Numbered from the stretch's first letter, positions 16,607 through 26,556 are shown. The stretch: 64,000 nt of DNA from a bacterium (GCA_030425045.1 JAUHVL010000016.1:1-64000), one strand, 5' to 3'. Made by a program: numbers and translations. The notes: generated by a model not told the origin, from the sequence alone.

Positions 16607-17506
16607 ATGAAAAAAGTTGCGGCCATTGATATGGGCTCAAATGCTATTCGTTTAGCTTTGGCCACCATTAAGGGAAATGAAGATTATTTTATCTTTGATA
16701 GGGTGAGGACTCCTCTTCGTCTAGGGACCGAGGCTTTTTCTACGGGAATATTTTCAAAAGAAACGATTCAAAAAATGGTCTCTACTTTTAAAGAGTATAA
16801 AAAAAGAATGGATATCGATGGGGTAGAAGAACATCGAATTGTTGCAACGTCGGCTTTTAGAAATGGTAGTAACTCAAAAGAGTTGTCTGATCTCGTTTTT
16901 AAAGAATCTGGTTTATTGATTGAGCAAATTGAAGGGACGGTTGAAGCGGAGATGATTAGAAAAGCAGTTTCAACGAAATTGAGCTTAGAGGGAAAAGATT
17001 GGCTTTTGATAGACATTGGTGGTGGCTCGGTTGAGCTGAGTATTTTTATCAAAGGAATCTATATGGAGTCGATAAGCCTTCCTCTTGGAACTGTTCGTCT
17101 TATGCAAAATATTAATGAGGGAAATGACTTTAATGAACTGATTAACGAGTACGGCCCAAGTATGAATAGATTACTAGAAAAGTACACAGCAGAAGTGAAG
17201 CATTTTAGAGTCATTGGTACTGGTGGTAATTTTAGAAGATTATTGAAGTTGAAAAGAAGAATTCTTCCTCGTGGAAGAGGAGATCGTATTTATCCAGATG
17301 AAATAATCCCACTTTTAAAAATAGTTGAAAGAGAAGATATTTCACAACGAATGAAAAAGTTTAATTTAAGAGAGGATGCCGCTGATGTCATCATTCCTGC
17401 ACTTTATTTAATCGATAATATTATTTCACGTACTAAAGTTAAAAAGATCTATACACCAGATGTTGGTCTTATCGACTCACTATTTATCGAGATGTGCAAG
17501 CGCTGA
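16607..17506 (+). CDS. Ppx/GppA-family phosphatase
   Basis: The 299-residue protein belongs to the exopolyphosphatase/guanosine pentaphosphatase family, which shares the actin-like ATPase fold. Seen motifs are AAIDMGSNAIRLAL (residues about 4-17), DIGGGSVELSIF (about 140) and GTGGNFRRLL (about 205). It has the short two-domain form without the C-terminal HD region of E. coli Ppx. It lies tail to tail with polyphosphate kinase, overlapping by 27 bases, which supports a role in polyphosphate turnover. Hydrolysis of pppGpp is the alternative or additional role. No clear Shine-Dalgarno precedes the ATG. Confidence 0.9.
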   Translation: MKKVAAIDMGSNAIRLALATIKGNEDYFIFDRVRTPLRLGTEAFSTGIFSKETIQKMVSTFKEYKKRMDIDGVEEHRIVATSAFRNGSNSKELSDLVFKESGLLIEQIEGTVEAEMIRKAVSTKLSLEGKDWLLIDIGGGSVELSIFIKGIYMESISLPLGTVRLMQNINEGNDFNELINEYGPSMNRLLEKYTAEVKHFRVIGTGGNFRRLLKLKRRILPRGRGDRIYPDEIIPLLKIVEREDISQRMKKFNLREDAADVIIPALYLIDNIISRTKVKKIYTPDVGLIDSLFIEMCKR

Positions 17507-19567
17507 ACTGTGAAGCTTAATCATTTCTTCTTGAATATTAAAAACCTTTTTACTTGACTTTACCTGAGCATACTTGCCGTAATTCTTCAGCTCCCATAAA
17601 TGACGATTATCTTTTCCAAACTGATCGAGGTAATTCCATAGGTAGCTTTTAAGTGTGGCAGGAGCAATTTTTGTAATGACCTCAACACGATCATGTAGGT
17701 TTCGACTCATCCAATCAGCAGAGCCCATATAAAAATCTCCTTTGAGCGGATCGCTTTGTTTACCTTTAGAGAAATAATAGATTCTACTATGTTCTAAGAA
17801 TCGACCGACTAATGAATAAATTTTTATATTATCGCTGACGCCTTTGAGGCCTGGGACAAGACAACAAAAGCCACGAACGTATAAAGTAATTTTGACTCCT
17901 GCTTGTGAAGCTTCATAAAGAGCATCTATGATACCAGGGTCTTCAAGTTGGTTCATCTTGGCCACAATGATGCCTGCATTACCTTGTTTTGCTAACTTCG
18001 TTTCATTTTTAATGGATTTCAAAAAGGTTTCATACATATTGAAAGGAGCAACCAGAAGTTTTTTAAATTCAAGTTTTTCTGATCTTCCGGTGAGGTAGTT
18101 GAAAATTTCTAAAACCTCTCGGCTAATTTCGTAGTGGCAGGTGAAGTATCCCATATCTGTGTATACTTTTGAGGTTTGGGAATTAAAATTACCGGTGCCA
18201 ATATTGACATAAGTACGTATGCCATCTTTTTCTTTTCTCACGACAGAAATCATTTTTGCATGGGTTTTATATTCCATTAGACCATAAGATACATGGACAC
18301 CAGCTTCTTCTAGTTTTTGTGCCCAATGAATATTTCTTTCTTCGTCAAAACGTGCCGTTAGTTCAATAATACAAGCAACTTGTTTTTTATTTTCTGCGGC
18401 TTTTATAAGTGCATTGATAATTTTTCCATCACTATCTGTTCGGTAGAGTACAATTTTTATCCCTTGGACTTTAGGGTCATCGGCTGCGAATTTAACCATC
18501 GCCTCAACACTGCTACCAAAACTGTCAAAGGGGAAATGAACGAGTTGGTCTTTCTTTTTAATCAGATCAAAGAACTCTTTACTTGTTTTTGCCTGGCAAA
18601 GTGGAGCATGTTGAGTCGGAGAGAAGTGTTTGTACTTTCCTGCTTTTCCTCCGTATTTATAGACTTCAGATAGTTTAGTATAATTTGGTAAAGAGGTTAT
18701 TTCGTAGAGAAAGTCATCAGTTAAAGAGAGTTCTTGTTTAAGGTAATTTAAAAAATTTTGATCTGCTTTACTTTCATACTCTAGACGAACAACGGGGGCG
18801 AACTTCCTCTCTCGTAATCCCTCTTCGACAAACCCCATTTTATCTTCAGCATCATCTCCATCGTCACTAAGAGCGGCATTTCTGGTCACTCTAAAGATAA
18901 AAGAATTCGTTATAGTCATACCTGGAAATAAGGAATCTAAGTTGGCCTTAATAATACTATCTAAGTTGATAAACCTTAAAGCTGTTTTGGTTGGTTTAAG
19001 CTTGATCCATTGGTTAATCTCAGTCGGTATTTTTACTCGAGCAAAGTGAAATCCTTCATCATTAGAATCTGATAAAACAACACCTATCGATTTTGATAGA
19101 TTCGATAAGAAAGGAAAAGGATGACCTCTGTCTACAGCTAGTGGAGTCAAGATAGGATAAATTTGGCTTTTAAAATATTCTTTTAATAATTCCTTATCAT
19201 TATTATTTAACTGATCCCAAGAGAGTAAGAGGATTCCTTCTTTTTCAAGAGTGGGTAAGAGAGTTTTATTATAGTTTTTAGAAAATTGTTCGAGCTGGCC
19301 TGTGATGACATCTCTAAATTCAGATAAAAGGTCTTGGGCCGGACCATAGATACCTTCGTCTGAGAGTTGAGTTTTTTTATGAAGTGCTCCGACTCGCTTC
19401 ATAAAAAACTCGTCATTATTAGAGCGATAAATATCCATGAAGATCAAACGTTCTAAAAGGGGAACTCGATCATCCATACTCTCGGCCAAAACTCGCTGGT
19501 TAAATTCAAGCCAGCTTAGGTCACGATCAAAATAATGTTCTTCGTCGTATTTTCTCGTATAAGACAT
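17480..19567 (-). CDS. ppk: polyphosphate kinase 1
   Basis: The 695-residue enzyme makes polyphosphate from ATP. It starts with the conserved YFDRDLSWLEFNQRVL. The phosphotransfer domains contain IELTARFDEERNIHWA and YKTHAKM with the autophosphorylated histidine (about residue 437). A second histidine lies in LEHSRIYYF, and MGSADWMSRNLHDRVE is near the end. The length matches the family (about 690). Its 3' end overlaps ppx on the other strand by 27 bases, so the two mRNAs could pair. The upstream region (19568-19712) is shared with sufE in divergent orientation. Polyphosphate is linked to stress survival and motility. Confidence 0.96.
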   Translation of the reverse strand: MSYTRKYDEEHYFDRDLSWLEFNQRVLAESMDDRVPLLERLIFMDIYRSNNDEFFMKRVGALHKKTQLSDEGIYGPAQDLLSEFRDVITGQLEQFSKNYNKTLLPTLEKEGILLLSWDQLNNNDKELLKEYFKSQIYPILTPLAVDRGHPFPFLSNLSKSIGVVLSDSNDEGFHFARVKIPTEINQWIKLKPTKTALRFINLDSIIKANLDSLFPGMTITNSFIFRVTRNAALSDDGDDAEDKMGFVEEGLRERKFAPVVRLEYESKADQNFLNYLKQELSLTDDFLYEITSLPNYTKLSEVYKYGGKAGKYKHFSPTQHAPLCQAKTSKEFFDLIKKKDQLVHFPFDSFGSSVEAMVKFAADDPKVQGIKIVLYRTDSDGKIINALIKAAENKKQVACIIELTARFDEERNIHWAQKLEEAGVHVSYGLMEYKTHAKMISVVRKEKDGIRTYVNIGTGNFNSQTSKVYTDMGYFTCHYEISREVLEIFNYLTGRSEKLEFKKLLVAPFNMYETFLKSIKNETKLAKQGNAGIIVAKMNQLEDPGIIDALYEASQAGVKITLYVRGFCCLVPGLKGVSDNIKIYSLVGRFLEHSRIYYFSKGKQSDPLKGDFYMGSADWMSRNLHDRVEVITKIAPATLKSYLWNYLDQFGKDNRHLWELKNYGKYAQVKSSKKVFNIQEEMIKLHSSALAHLDK

Positions 19568-19678
19568 ATAATAAAAACCTAATTAATAGTACTCAGTATA
19601 AGTAATAATTGCGGTGCTGTTTAGATAGCAAATTATGATCAGTAGTTAATGACCCCTTGTGTCGCTTAAGGATCATCT

Positions 19679-19706
19679 TTGAAAGTGCTGTGAAAAGTGC
19701 TACATT
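19679..19706 (+). promoter_or_regulatory. possible promoter of sufE, leaderless
   Basis: TTGAAA, a 16-nt spacer and TACATT end only six bases before the sufE ATG. Transcription would start at or next to the start codon. No Shine-Dalgarno is visible. Confidence 0.4.
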
Positions 19707-19712
19707 CTGCCT

Positions 19713-20138
19713 ATGAATATTGAACAAAGAACGCAAAAATTAATCTCTGACTTTACTGCTCATCAAAACTGGGAAGATCGTTATAAGACCCTTATAGACC
19801 TTGGAAAAACGTTACCGGCCATGCCCGAAGAGTACAAAGTTGAAGACAATAAAGTGAAAGGCTGTCAGTCTCAAGTTTGGCTTTTTGCTTCACTTGATCA
19901 TGATAAGATTCTCTTTTATGCCGATAGTGATGCGGCCATCGCTAAAGGGATCGTTGCTCTTTTAGTTGAAGTCTATTCCAAATCGACACCAACTGAAATT
20001 CTCAGTTTCTCTGATGCTTTTCTTGATGAAATCGGTTTAAAACAACATCTATCGATGAGCCGAGCAAATGGATTGGCTTCAATGCTTAAGCAAATTAAAC
20101 TTTATGCTTTAGCGTTTCAAGCGAAGTTAAATCAATAA
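19713..20138 (+). CDS. sufE: SufE-family sulfur acceptor
   Basis: SufE takes persulfide sulfur from the cysteine desulfurase SufS and stimulates iron-sulfur cluster assembly. The 141-residue length is right for the family. The signature is seen in order: WEDRYKTLIDLGKTLPAMPE, the active-site cysteine in KVKGCQSQVWL (about residue 52), a strand with FYADSDAAIAKGIVALL, and LSMSRANGLASML near the end. It stands alone, with no suf operon nearby. CsdE is a close relative and cannot be excluded from sequence alone. The gene ends 15 bases before the convergent cysteine-repeat gene. Confidence 0.93.
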   Translation: MNIEQRTQKLISDFTAHQNWEDRYKTLIDLGKTLPAMPEEYKVEDNKVKGCQSQVWLFASLDHDKILFYADSDAAIAKGIVALLVEVYSKSTPTEILSFSDAFLDEIGLKQHLSMSRANGLASMLKQIKLYALAFQAKLNQ

Positions 20139-20153
20139 TATTTGAAAACAGAA

Positions 20154-23100
20154 TTATCTCGAACGAGAGGCATTTATTTCTGGAGCAAGTCGTTTCGTCA
20201 CGTTTTGATATCTTCTGGTGATAATATCAAATAAACTGGCATTTTTATTGTTTACGATATCTTCATATACATAAACTTCCTCTTCAGATGAATTACTTGA
20301 AAAAGCTCGTTCTCCGTTTGCATTGCTCGCGAGGTTTTCGACAAGACCTTTTCCTTTATTTTCTTCTTCAAAAAGGTTTTTGAAGACACCAAAATTATTT
20401 TTATTAAAGGCCATTGGCTCTCTCCAGTTCGCTTTTTTGTTAATAGCGTTGACTTTCTTCATGATGGAGTTGTTCGCATCACTAACAGATTTTTCAGGAG
20501 AAATTCCAAGTTTATTATTATCAAAATATGACTCTGCTTTTTTAATAGCATCTTTTCCATATTTAGAAGCGATATATCTTTTGGCCACATCTTCATTAAA
20601 GACGATGGGAGCTTTACCTGCCTTTTTTCTCATATCATTTAATTTCGTCAGCATTTTTTGACCAAACTCTAGTCTCTTTTGTGTATTGCCTTCCGCAGTT
20701 CTGGCCCAAGAACTTAATGACATATTACCGCTGGCAACTTGATTAAAATTTCTTGCAAGGTCACTTAGACCTGCTGACTCATTTGCACTTGAGAGACTAT
20801 CAGTTGTTAACTTACTTCCTGTCATATTGAAGCTAAACGATTGTGAGTTGAGCTGTTGACATGTTCCCGTGATCTTACATTCACAGCTAGGATCTACTCC
20901 TGATGTTGAAATACAGCCCGTTGGAGTGGTATTAAAGCTCGTTTGCTCTATTCCTTCACCCTGAAGTGCTCCTGCATTGCCATCGAGAGTGACTTGATTG
21001 GTGCCATTATTAAGCCCAAAGTTTTTAAATTTTCCGGTTGAGCCTCGAGTATTTTTTGCAAGCTGATTATCTTCATCATAGCCTGTACCCGTTTGATGGT
21101 ACTTATCAAAAGTATTTAAAATATCTTGAAGTTTTCCTGCCTTTGCTCTGTGATCCTTTGCTGCTGATGTGGCGGTTCCTTTTAATCCAGCTGCGATAGC
21201 AAGTGAGGCACCAGCGGCAGCTAATGTCGTTCCAGCACTTTTACATCCCCAAGGTTGAATCATTTCCATGACGGCCACACCCATTGAGGCAGCTGCGATT
21301 CCCATGATTAAACCATAATTTTCCGATTTCTCTTCATAAGCATTGGCCATTTCTTCGTAGCCTTTGACGGCGAATTCGAAGGCCAATCTTTGATATTCTA
21401 TCGAGCCTCGATTGAGCAGTTTTGTTTTTGCTTTAAACTCTTCATCTAACGCTTTCATTTTTTGTTCGACAATTTTACTATGATCAAACTCATTAAATAA
21501 GGCGAGTGCACCACCAGCAGCAAGAACAATACCTGAAATACATGGCTTGCTACCTGAAATCATTCCGATGAGGGCCGCTGCTGCTCCACCACCGGTTGCC
21601 ACCATTGCAGCCGTCATCGATTTTTTCATATCGTTTTTAAATTTATCGATATCTTTTTTAAGGTCGTCTTCTAATGTTTCGCCGGTTTTTGCTACTTCTT
21701 CGAGGTTTTCGTAACAGGCTTTTTGATCTTCTTCAAGTGGTTGAATATAACAGTTTACAAAAAGTTCTTTAAGTTCATCATTATGTTTTTTAGTGATACA
21801 TTTATTTGACTGGCAATTATACATTTCACTGCCAGCACATTTCGTTTGTGTTGCTTCAACACAATACTCGGTACCGACTTCATACTCTATTCCTCCAAGA
21901 CAGCGTTTCTTGGCATCACCTTCAAGCCCGTCACATCGGTCTTTTAAATCGACAAAGGCATTGACTTGCATTTTACATGTTTCTGATTCGTTGGGGTCTT
22001 CTTTTGCCCGGCATTCATTGATAGCATTTTGATAGTCTTCAATATCTTTTCTGATATTTGCTCGACAAGCTGTGGGGTCAGCGGAATCACTACAGGCCGA
22101 GAACTGACTGATTACGCCGTTTAGCCTTTCGACACAGGCAAGCTGGTCTTCTTCCTTCGGTTCCAGCATACAATCAGCTTTTGCATTATTGTATTGCTCA
22201 AGGTCTGACTCTAAGGAGTCTCGACAGGCTTGATCTTCACAGGCCACATAGAGATCGACGTAGGTATTGAGGTTAGAAATACATTGTTGTTTTTGCTCCT
22301 CTGTAGGGGAGGTTTCACATTTGTTAAACTCTTCTTCATATCGGTCTTTTTGTTTGATGAGATTGTCTTTACATACAAGATCGTCACCACACTCGTTATA
22401 CTTTGTTAAAAAGAGATCGAGGTTTTTAAGGCAATTGGTTTTTGCTTCACCTTCCATTGTATTACATTTTTCATTTGCGGCTTTATACTGCTCAAGATCG
22501 GATAAGAGACGATCTTTACAGTCTTGATCATCACCACAAGCATCGTAATTAGCGACAAAGCTATTGAGTCTATTAAAACATTTTTGCTTGTCAGCACCCG
22601 ATTTAGCCTCACAAATACTGAGTTCACTTAGGTAGGTATTTTTCTCAGATTCAAGTTTATTTTCACACTCGATATCACCATTACATTTTTTAAACTTATC
22701 AACATAGCTATTAATTTGAGCAAGGCACGTCTCTCTACTGGTTTGATCTTCAAGAGCATTACAGCGTAAAATTTGAGCATTATATTCATCTTTTCTTTCA
22801 ATGAGTTTATCTTTACATTGCTGATCATCACCACAATCTTGGTACATTTTGAGGAATTCTTCTAATTGCTCAAGGCAGGCTTGCTTTTTAGTGGGATCAT
22901 TCATTTCTTCACATTTATTTAACTCGGCAAGGTATAAATCTCTTTCTAACCTAAGCGCCTCTCGACAAGGTTCATCTTTACAGGCATTGTAGCGACTAAA
23001 AAAATCTTCGAGTCTTTCGATACATTTCTCTTTTTCAGATCCCTCTTTCTCATTACATTTATTTAGCTCTGACTGATACTCATCTCGATCTCGTTTTAAT

Positions 23101-26100
23101 TGCTCAATACATGCTTGATCAGGGCAGGCATTATATGCTTCTAAGAAGGCATTTAGCTTTTCTAAACAGCTAGTTTTTTCTGATCCCGATAAAGACTCAC
23201 ATTTTTCAACCTCCAGTAAATAAAGTTCTTTATCTAATAAGAGGTTTTCTTTACAGATTTCATCATCACCACAAGCAAGATATTTCTCCATAAACGTATC
23301 AAGTTGTTCGAGGCATTGTGTCTTTGATGGTTCAGGTTGTTCATTACAACGATTTAATTCAGAGTTATATTGATCTCTTTCTTCTTTAAGTTTATTTTTA
23401 CAGGCCCTATCACTTCCACAAGCAACATAGGCTTTAATAAAAGCATCGAGTTGTTGATGACACTTAATTTTTTCTTCCCCTGACTTTTCTTCACAGGTGT
23501 TGTAGCTAATTCGATACTCATCTCGATCTCTCATGAGGGCCGTTTTACAACTATTATTATTGCCACAGGCATTGTAATTATTAACAAAGTCATCAAGGAC
23601 AGCGAGACATGTCGTTTTCTTTGCAAGGTCCGTGATTTCCTCACAACGGTTGAGTTCTGCTAGATAATCATTTCTTGCATCATTGAGATCTTTTCGACAT
23701 TTATCAGTAGTACATTCATTAAGTTTTTTAATAAATTCATTAAGCTGCTCAATACAACGACTTTTTTCTGGCTCTTGTTTGGCATTACATGAGTCTAGGC
23801 TAGCTTGATAGTTGATAACGTTATTAATGAGATCATCTTTACATGTCTTACTGTTTCCACAAGCTGCAAAATCTGCAAGAAATTTATCTAATCTTTCAAA
23901 ACATTCAACTCTTTGAGTTCCCGATTGGGCCTCACACGCAAGTACTTGTGAGCTATACATTTCTCGTTGCTCTTCGAGTTCATTTTTACAGGTTTGGTTA
24001 TTGCCACAAGCTTTGTATTGATTCGTAAAGTTATCTAGTTGAGTTAGACAACGAGTTTGCTCAAGAGGGGGCTTCGCCTTACAGTTTGTAAGCTCATTAA
24101 TATAAAGCTCTCTTTGGTCTTTGAGATCTTGAATACATTGCTGGTTGTCACCACATTTTTGATACTCAATAACATAATCACTTAAGAGTTGGTGACATTG
24201 AGACTTATCGGGCTCGTCCATCGCCTCACACTTATTAAATTCGTTTTCGTATTCTTCTTTATCAGATTCAAGTTTATCAATACACGTTTGATTTCCATTA
24301 CAAGCATCGAGCTCGGCCAAATACTTGTTAAGTTGAATCATGCAGGCATCTTTTTGCTCTTTCGTTGGTTTTGCATCACATTTAGCAACTTCAGCTTGGT
24401 AATCTTTTCGCTGCTGTTCTAAATCGTTTTTACATGTTTGATTATCCCCACAAGCTAAGTATTTTTGAAGGTAGGTATCTAAGTTTGAAATACATTGGGT
24501 GCGAAGTGGTTCGCTTTTACTTTCACAAGCAGCAACCTCTGTCTGATATAATTCGCGATCATTTTCAAGTTGATCGATACAATCTTGGTTACCATTACAA
24601 GCTTTTAATTTATTCATATAATAATCTAGCTGTTCAAAACAAAGAACTCTTTCATTTTGAGTTGGCTTGGCATTACATTTGGCAACTTGATTATTGTATT
24701 CTTCTATATCTTGGTCGAGTTTATCTCGACATGCTTGATCAGGACAGGCTTCATACTTTTCAATATATTCATTCAACTCTTGTAGACATTGCTCCTTAGC
24801 AGGACTTGGCTTCGCCTCACAAATGGCCACTTGAGCACGGTAACTATCTCTTTGCTCAATGAGTTGATCAATACAAACCTGGTCGTTCCCACAGGCTTCA
24901 TATTTTGTAAGAAATTTTTCTAATTTTTCAAAACAATCGGCTTGCTCAGCGATAGGTTTTGTTTCACAACGATTGACCTCGAAAAGGTATTCATCTCTTT
25001 CTTTTCTTAATTTTTCACTACATTGAGTATCATTACCACATTGATCTAGTTCATTAACAAAACTTTCAAGCCTCTCAAGACATTTATTTCTTTCGCTAGT
25101 CGGTTTTGTCATACATTTATCTCTTTGTTCGAGATAATCCCTACGATCTTTTTTTAGCTGTTCTTTACATGGAAGATTATTTCCACAGGCTTGATATTTT
25201 GTTACATAATTATCTAGACGACTTAAGCATTGTTCTTTTTCAGGTGAGGCGAGTGCTTCACATCTAGAAAACTCAAGTTCATATTCTTGTCGCTCATTTT
25301 CTAATGTTTCGATACATGCTTGATCACCATTACATGCTTTAAACTTCGAGACATAAAGTTCAAGCTGAGTCAGACATTGAGTTTTTGCTGGCTCTACCTT
25401 TGCGTTACAATTGGCCAGTTCTAATCGATATTCGTTTCTTCTACTTTTTAGCTCTTCTATACATTGACGATCGTTTCCACAATTAAGATAACTCGTCATA
25501 AAATCATTTAAGTCATTGAAACATTTATCTCTTTCACTTCCTGTTTTTGACTCACACATGGCAACTTCTGCATTATAAGCTGTTCGATCATTTTCTAATT
25601 GATCTTTACAGTCTTGATCATCTCCACAGGACTTATAACGAGATGTATATTGTTCAAGTAAGTCAAAACACATGACCCTTTCGTCACCTACTTTTCCTTC
25701 ACAACGAATAACCTCCTGTTCATACATAGTACGTTCTTCGTTTAGCTTATTTTTACAATCTTGATTATTACCACATTGGTCTAAGCGAAAAAGATAATCA
25801 TTTAGTCGTGATAAACATCCATCAACCTCTTCTTGTGTTGACTTTGCTTCACATGTTGAACGGGCCTCTTGGTACTCGGCGATTTGACCATCGAGCTTAT
25901 CTTTACAAGCTTGATCAGGACAACTGAGATAAGAAGTCATGATTCTACTTAATCTAGAAATACAATTACTATCACCATTACATTTTTTTTCTTCTTCAAT
26001 AAATCTTAAAACTTGCGTATCGAGATCTAGACGACATTGCTCCCTCTCTGCCGGAGTATTTAATGTACGACAGTTTTGGAAGTCATATCCATCAAGTTGA

Positions 26101-26297
26101 CTTACTTGAGAGTCGGTAAGACAGTAATTGTATTTACAGATCCACTGATGAGACGTTTTACTTTTACAACTTGTTTCTTGTTCAGCGAGAGTACTACCGG
26201 CGGTATAGCCACAATTTGAAGCATATAGATTATTGCACGCTAGCATCATAAAAATGATGAATTTTAATGCAATGTAAATGTGGCCAATATGTTTCAT
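20154..26297 (-). CDS. giant secreted cysteine-repeat protein
   Basis: The 2047-residue product begins with a hydrophobic export signal (IYIALKFIIFMMLA; either signal peptidase cleavage near NLYAS or a poor lipobox). From about residue 126 to 1450 it consists of about 27 tandem units, mostly 49 residues, with cysteines spaced C-x5-C-x17-C-x10-C-x12 to the next unit; an N-terminal half unit precedes them. A typical unit begins CGNDQ-CK-L and contains a helix rich in Glu and Lys. Residues about 1560-1600 and 1655-1700 are Gly/Ala-rich hydrophobic segments that could insert in a membrane. The last 350 residues are polar and contain a small cysteine cluster. About 108 repeat cysteines imply extensive disulfides in the periplasm or at the surface. 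I do not recognise the family. Confidence 0.85.
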   Translation of the reverse strand: MKHIGHIYIALKFIIFMMLACNNLYASNCGYTAGSTLAEQETSCKSKTSHQWICKYNYCLTDSQVSQLDGYDFQNCRTLNTPAEREQCRLDLDTQVLRFIEEEKKCNGDSNCISRLSRIMTSYLSCPDQACKDKLDGQIAEYQEARSTCEAKSTQEEVDGCLSRLNDYLFRLDQCGNNQDCKNKLNEERTMYEQEVIRCEGKVGDERVMCFDLLEQYTSRYKSCGDDQDCKDQLENDRTAYNAEVAMCESKTGSERDKCFNDLNDFMTSYLNCGNDRQCIEELKSRRNEYRLELANCNAKVEPAKTQCLTQLELYVSKFKACNGDQACIETLENERQEYELEFSRCEALASPEKEQCLSRLDNYVTKYQACGNNLPCKEQLKKDRRDYLEQRDKCMTKPTSERNKCLERLESFVNELDQCGNDTQCSEKLRKERDEYLFEVNRCETKPIAEQADCFEKLEKFLTKYEACGNDQVCIDQLIEQRDSYRAQVAICEAKPSPAKEQCLQELNEYIEKYEACPDQACRDKLDQDIEEYNNQVAKCNAKPTQNERVLCFEQLDYYMNKLKACNGNQDCIDQLENDRELYQTEVAACESKSEPLRTQCISNLDTYLQKYLACGDNQTCKNDLEQQRKDYQAEVAKCDAKPTKEQKDACMIQLNKYLAELDACNGNQTCIDKLESDKEEYENEFNKCEAMDEPDKSQCHQLLSDYVIEYQKCGDNQQCIQDLKDQRELYINELTNCKAKPPLEQTRCLTQLDNFTNQYKACGNNQTCKNELEEQREMYSSQVLACEAQSGTQRVECFERLDKFLADFAACGNSKTCKDDLINNVINYQASLDSCNAKQEPEKSRCIEQLNEFIKKLNECTTDKCRKDLNDARNDYLAELNRCEEITDLAKKTTCLAVLDDFVNNYNACGNNNSCKTALMRDRDEYRISYNTCEEKSGEEKIKCHQQLDAFIKAYVACGSDRACKNKLKEERDQYNSELNRCNEQPEPSKTQCLEQLDTFMEKYLACGDDEICKENLLLDKELYLLEVEKCESLSGSEKTSCLEKLNAFLEAYNACPDQACIEQLKRDRDEYQSELNKCNEKEGSEKEKCIERLEDFFSRYNACKDEPCREALRLERDLYLAELNKCEEMNDPTKKQACLEQLEEFLKMYQDCGDDQQCKDKLIERKDEYNAQILRCNALEDQTSRETCLAQINSYVDKFKKCNGDIECENKLESEKNTYLSELSICEAKSGADKQKCFNRLNSFVANYDACGDDQDCKDRLLSDLEQYKAANEKCNTMEGEAKTNCLKNLDLFLTKYNECGDDLVCKDNLIKQKDRYEEEFNKCETSPTEEQKQQCISNLNTYVDLYVACEDQACRDSLESDLEQYNNAKADCMLEPKEEDQLACVERLNGVISQFSACSDSADPTACRANIRKDIEDYQNAINECRAKEDPNESETCKMQVNAFVDLKDRCDGLEGDAKKRCLGGIEYEVGTEYCVEATQTKCAGSEMYNCQSNKCITKKHNDELKELFVNCYIQPLEEDQKACYENLEEVAKTGETLEDDLKKDIDKFKNDMKKSMTAAMVATGGGAAAALIGMISGSKPCISGIVLAAGGALALFNEFDHSKIVEQKMKALDEEFKAKTKLLNRGSIEYQRLAFEFAVKGYEEMANAYEEKSENYGLIMGIAAASMGVAVMEMIQPWGCKSAGTTLAAAGASLAIAAGLKGTATSAAKDHRAKAGKLQDILNTFDKYHQTGTGYDEDNQLAKNTRGSTGKFKNFGLNNGTNQVTLDGNAGALQGEGIEQTSFNTTPTGCISTSGVDPSCECKITGTCQQLNSQSFSFNMTGSKLTTDSLSSANESAGLSDLARNFNQVASGNMSLSSWARTAEGNTQKRLEFGQKMLTKLNDMRKKAGKAPIVFNEDVAKRYIASKYGKDAIKKAESYFDNNKLGISPEKSVSDANNSIMKKVNAINKKANWREPMAFNKNNFGVFKNLFEEENKGKGLVENLASNANGERAFSSNSSEEEVYVYEDIVNNKNASLFDIITRRYQNVTKRLAPEINASRSR
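21845..25922 (-). repeat. about 27 tandem protein-level repeats of 147 bp
   Basis: The span encodes successive 49-residue cysteine units of the giant protein. The repetition is clear in protein but strongly diverged in DNA, with unit lengths of 48 to 53 codons. Units starting CPDQAC (shortened by one residue) recur about every ten units, which hints at an older block duplication. Confidence 0.8.
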
Positions 26298-26464
26298 ATA
26301 AAAAGTATTCCTATAACTATTCTAAATCTAGTAAGATGAAGTCCTTTTATAGTTCCTTTGTCCTTTGCTTATAATGTCTAGTTTCAGTAACTTATAACTA
26401 AATCACTTCTAAATCTTTAGGATTCATCTGCCCTAAAAATTGGTCAAAATTATAGTTTTTTGTC

Positions 26465-26491
26465 TTATCGGTATTTTAGAAAATTAACTTA
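26465..26491 (-). promoter_or_regulatory. sigma-28-like promoter of the cysteine-repeat gene
   Basis: The minus strand reads TAAG, 15 nt, ACCGATAA. It resembles the motif at 5835 and 49321. The leader to the ATG at 26297 would be about 160 nt and AT-rich, so a second, closer promoter is possible. Confidence 0.35.
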
Positions 26492-26508
26492 GTGGAAAGG
26501 TCGACTAA

Positions 26509-26537
26509 TTGTGGTCAATAGAAAGGCCGTATATAAT
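26509..26537 (+). promoter_or_regulatory. sigma-70 promoter of the small lipoprotein gene
   Basis: TTGTGG, a 17-nt spacer and a perfect TATAAT (26532-26537). Because it covers the in-frame TTG at 26509 and ATG at 26536, it argues that translation starts at the ATG at 26557. Confidence 0.6.
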
Positions 26538-26556
26538 GGAAATTAATAGGAAAAGC

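Noticed and set aside
24434-24799. 121-residue plus-strand frame inside the cysteine-repeat gene
   Set aside because: It is a mirror of the repeat coding sequence and has Phe/Tyr/Leu-rich composition typical of antisense frames.
21845-25922. CRISPR or DNA minisatellite
   Set aside because: The periodicity is in the protein only. DNA units differ too much and there are no constant repeats with spacers.
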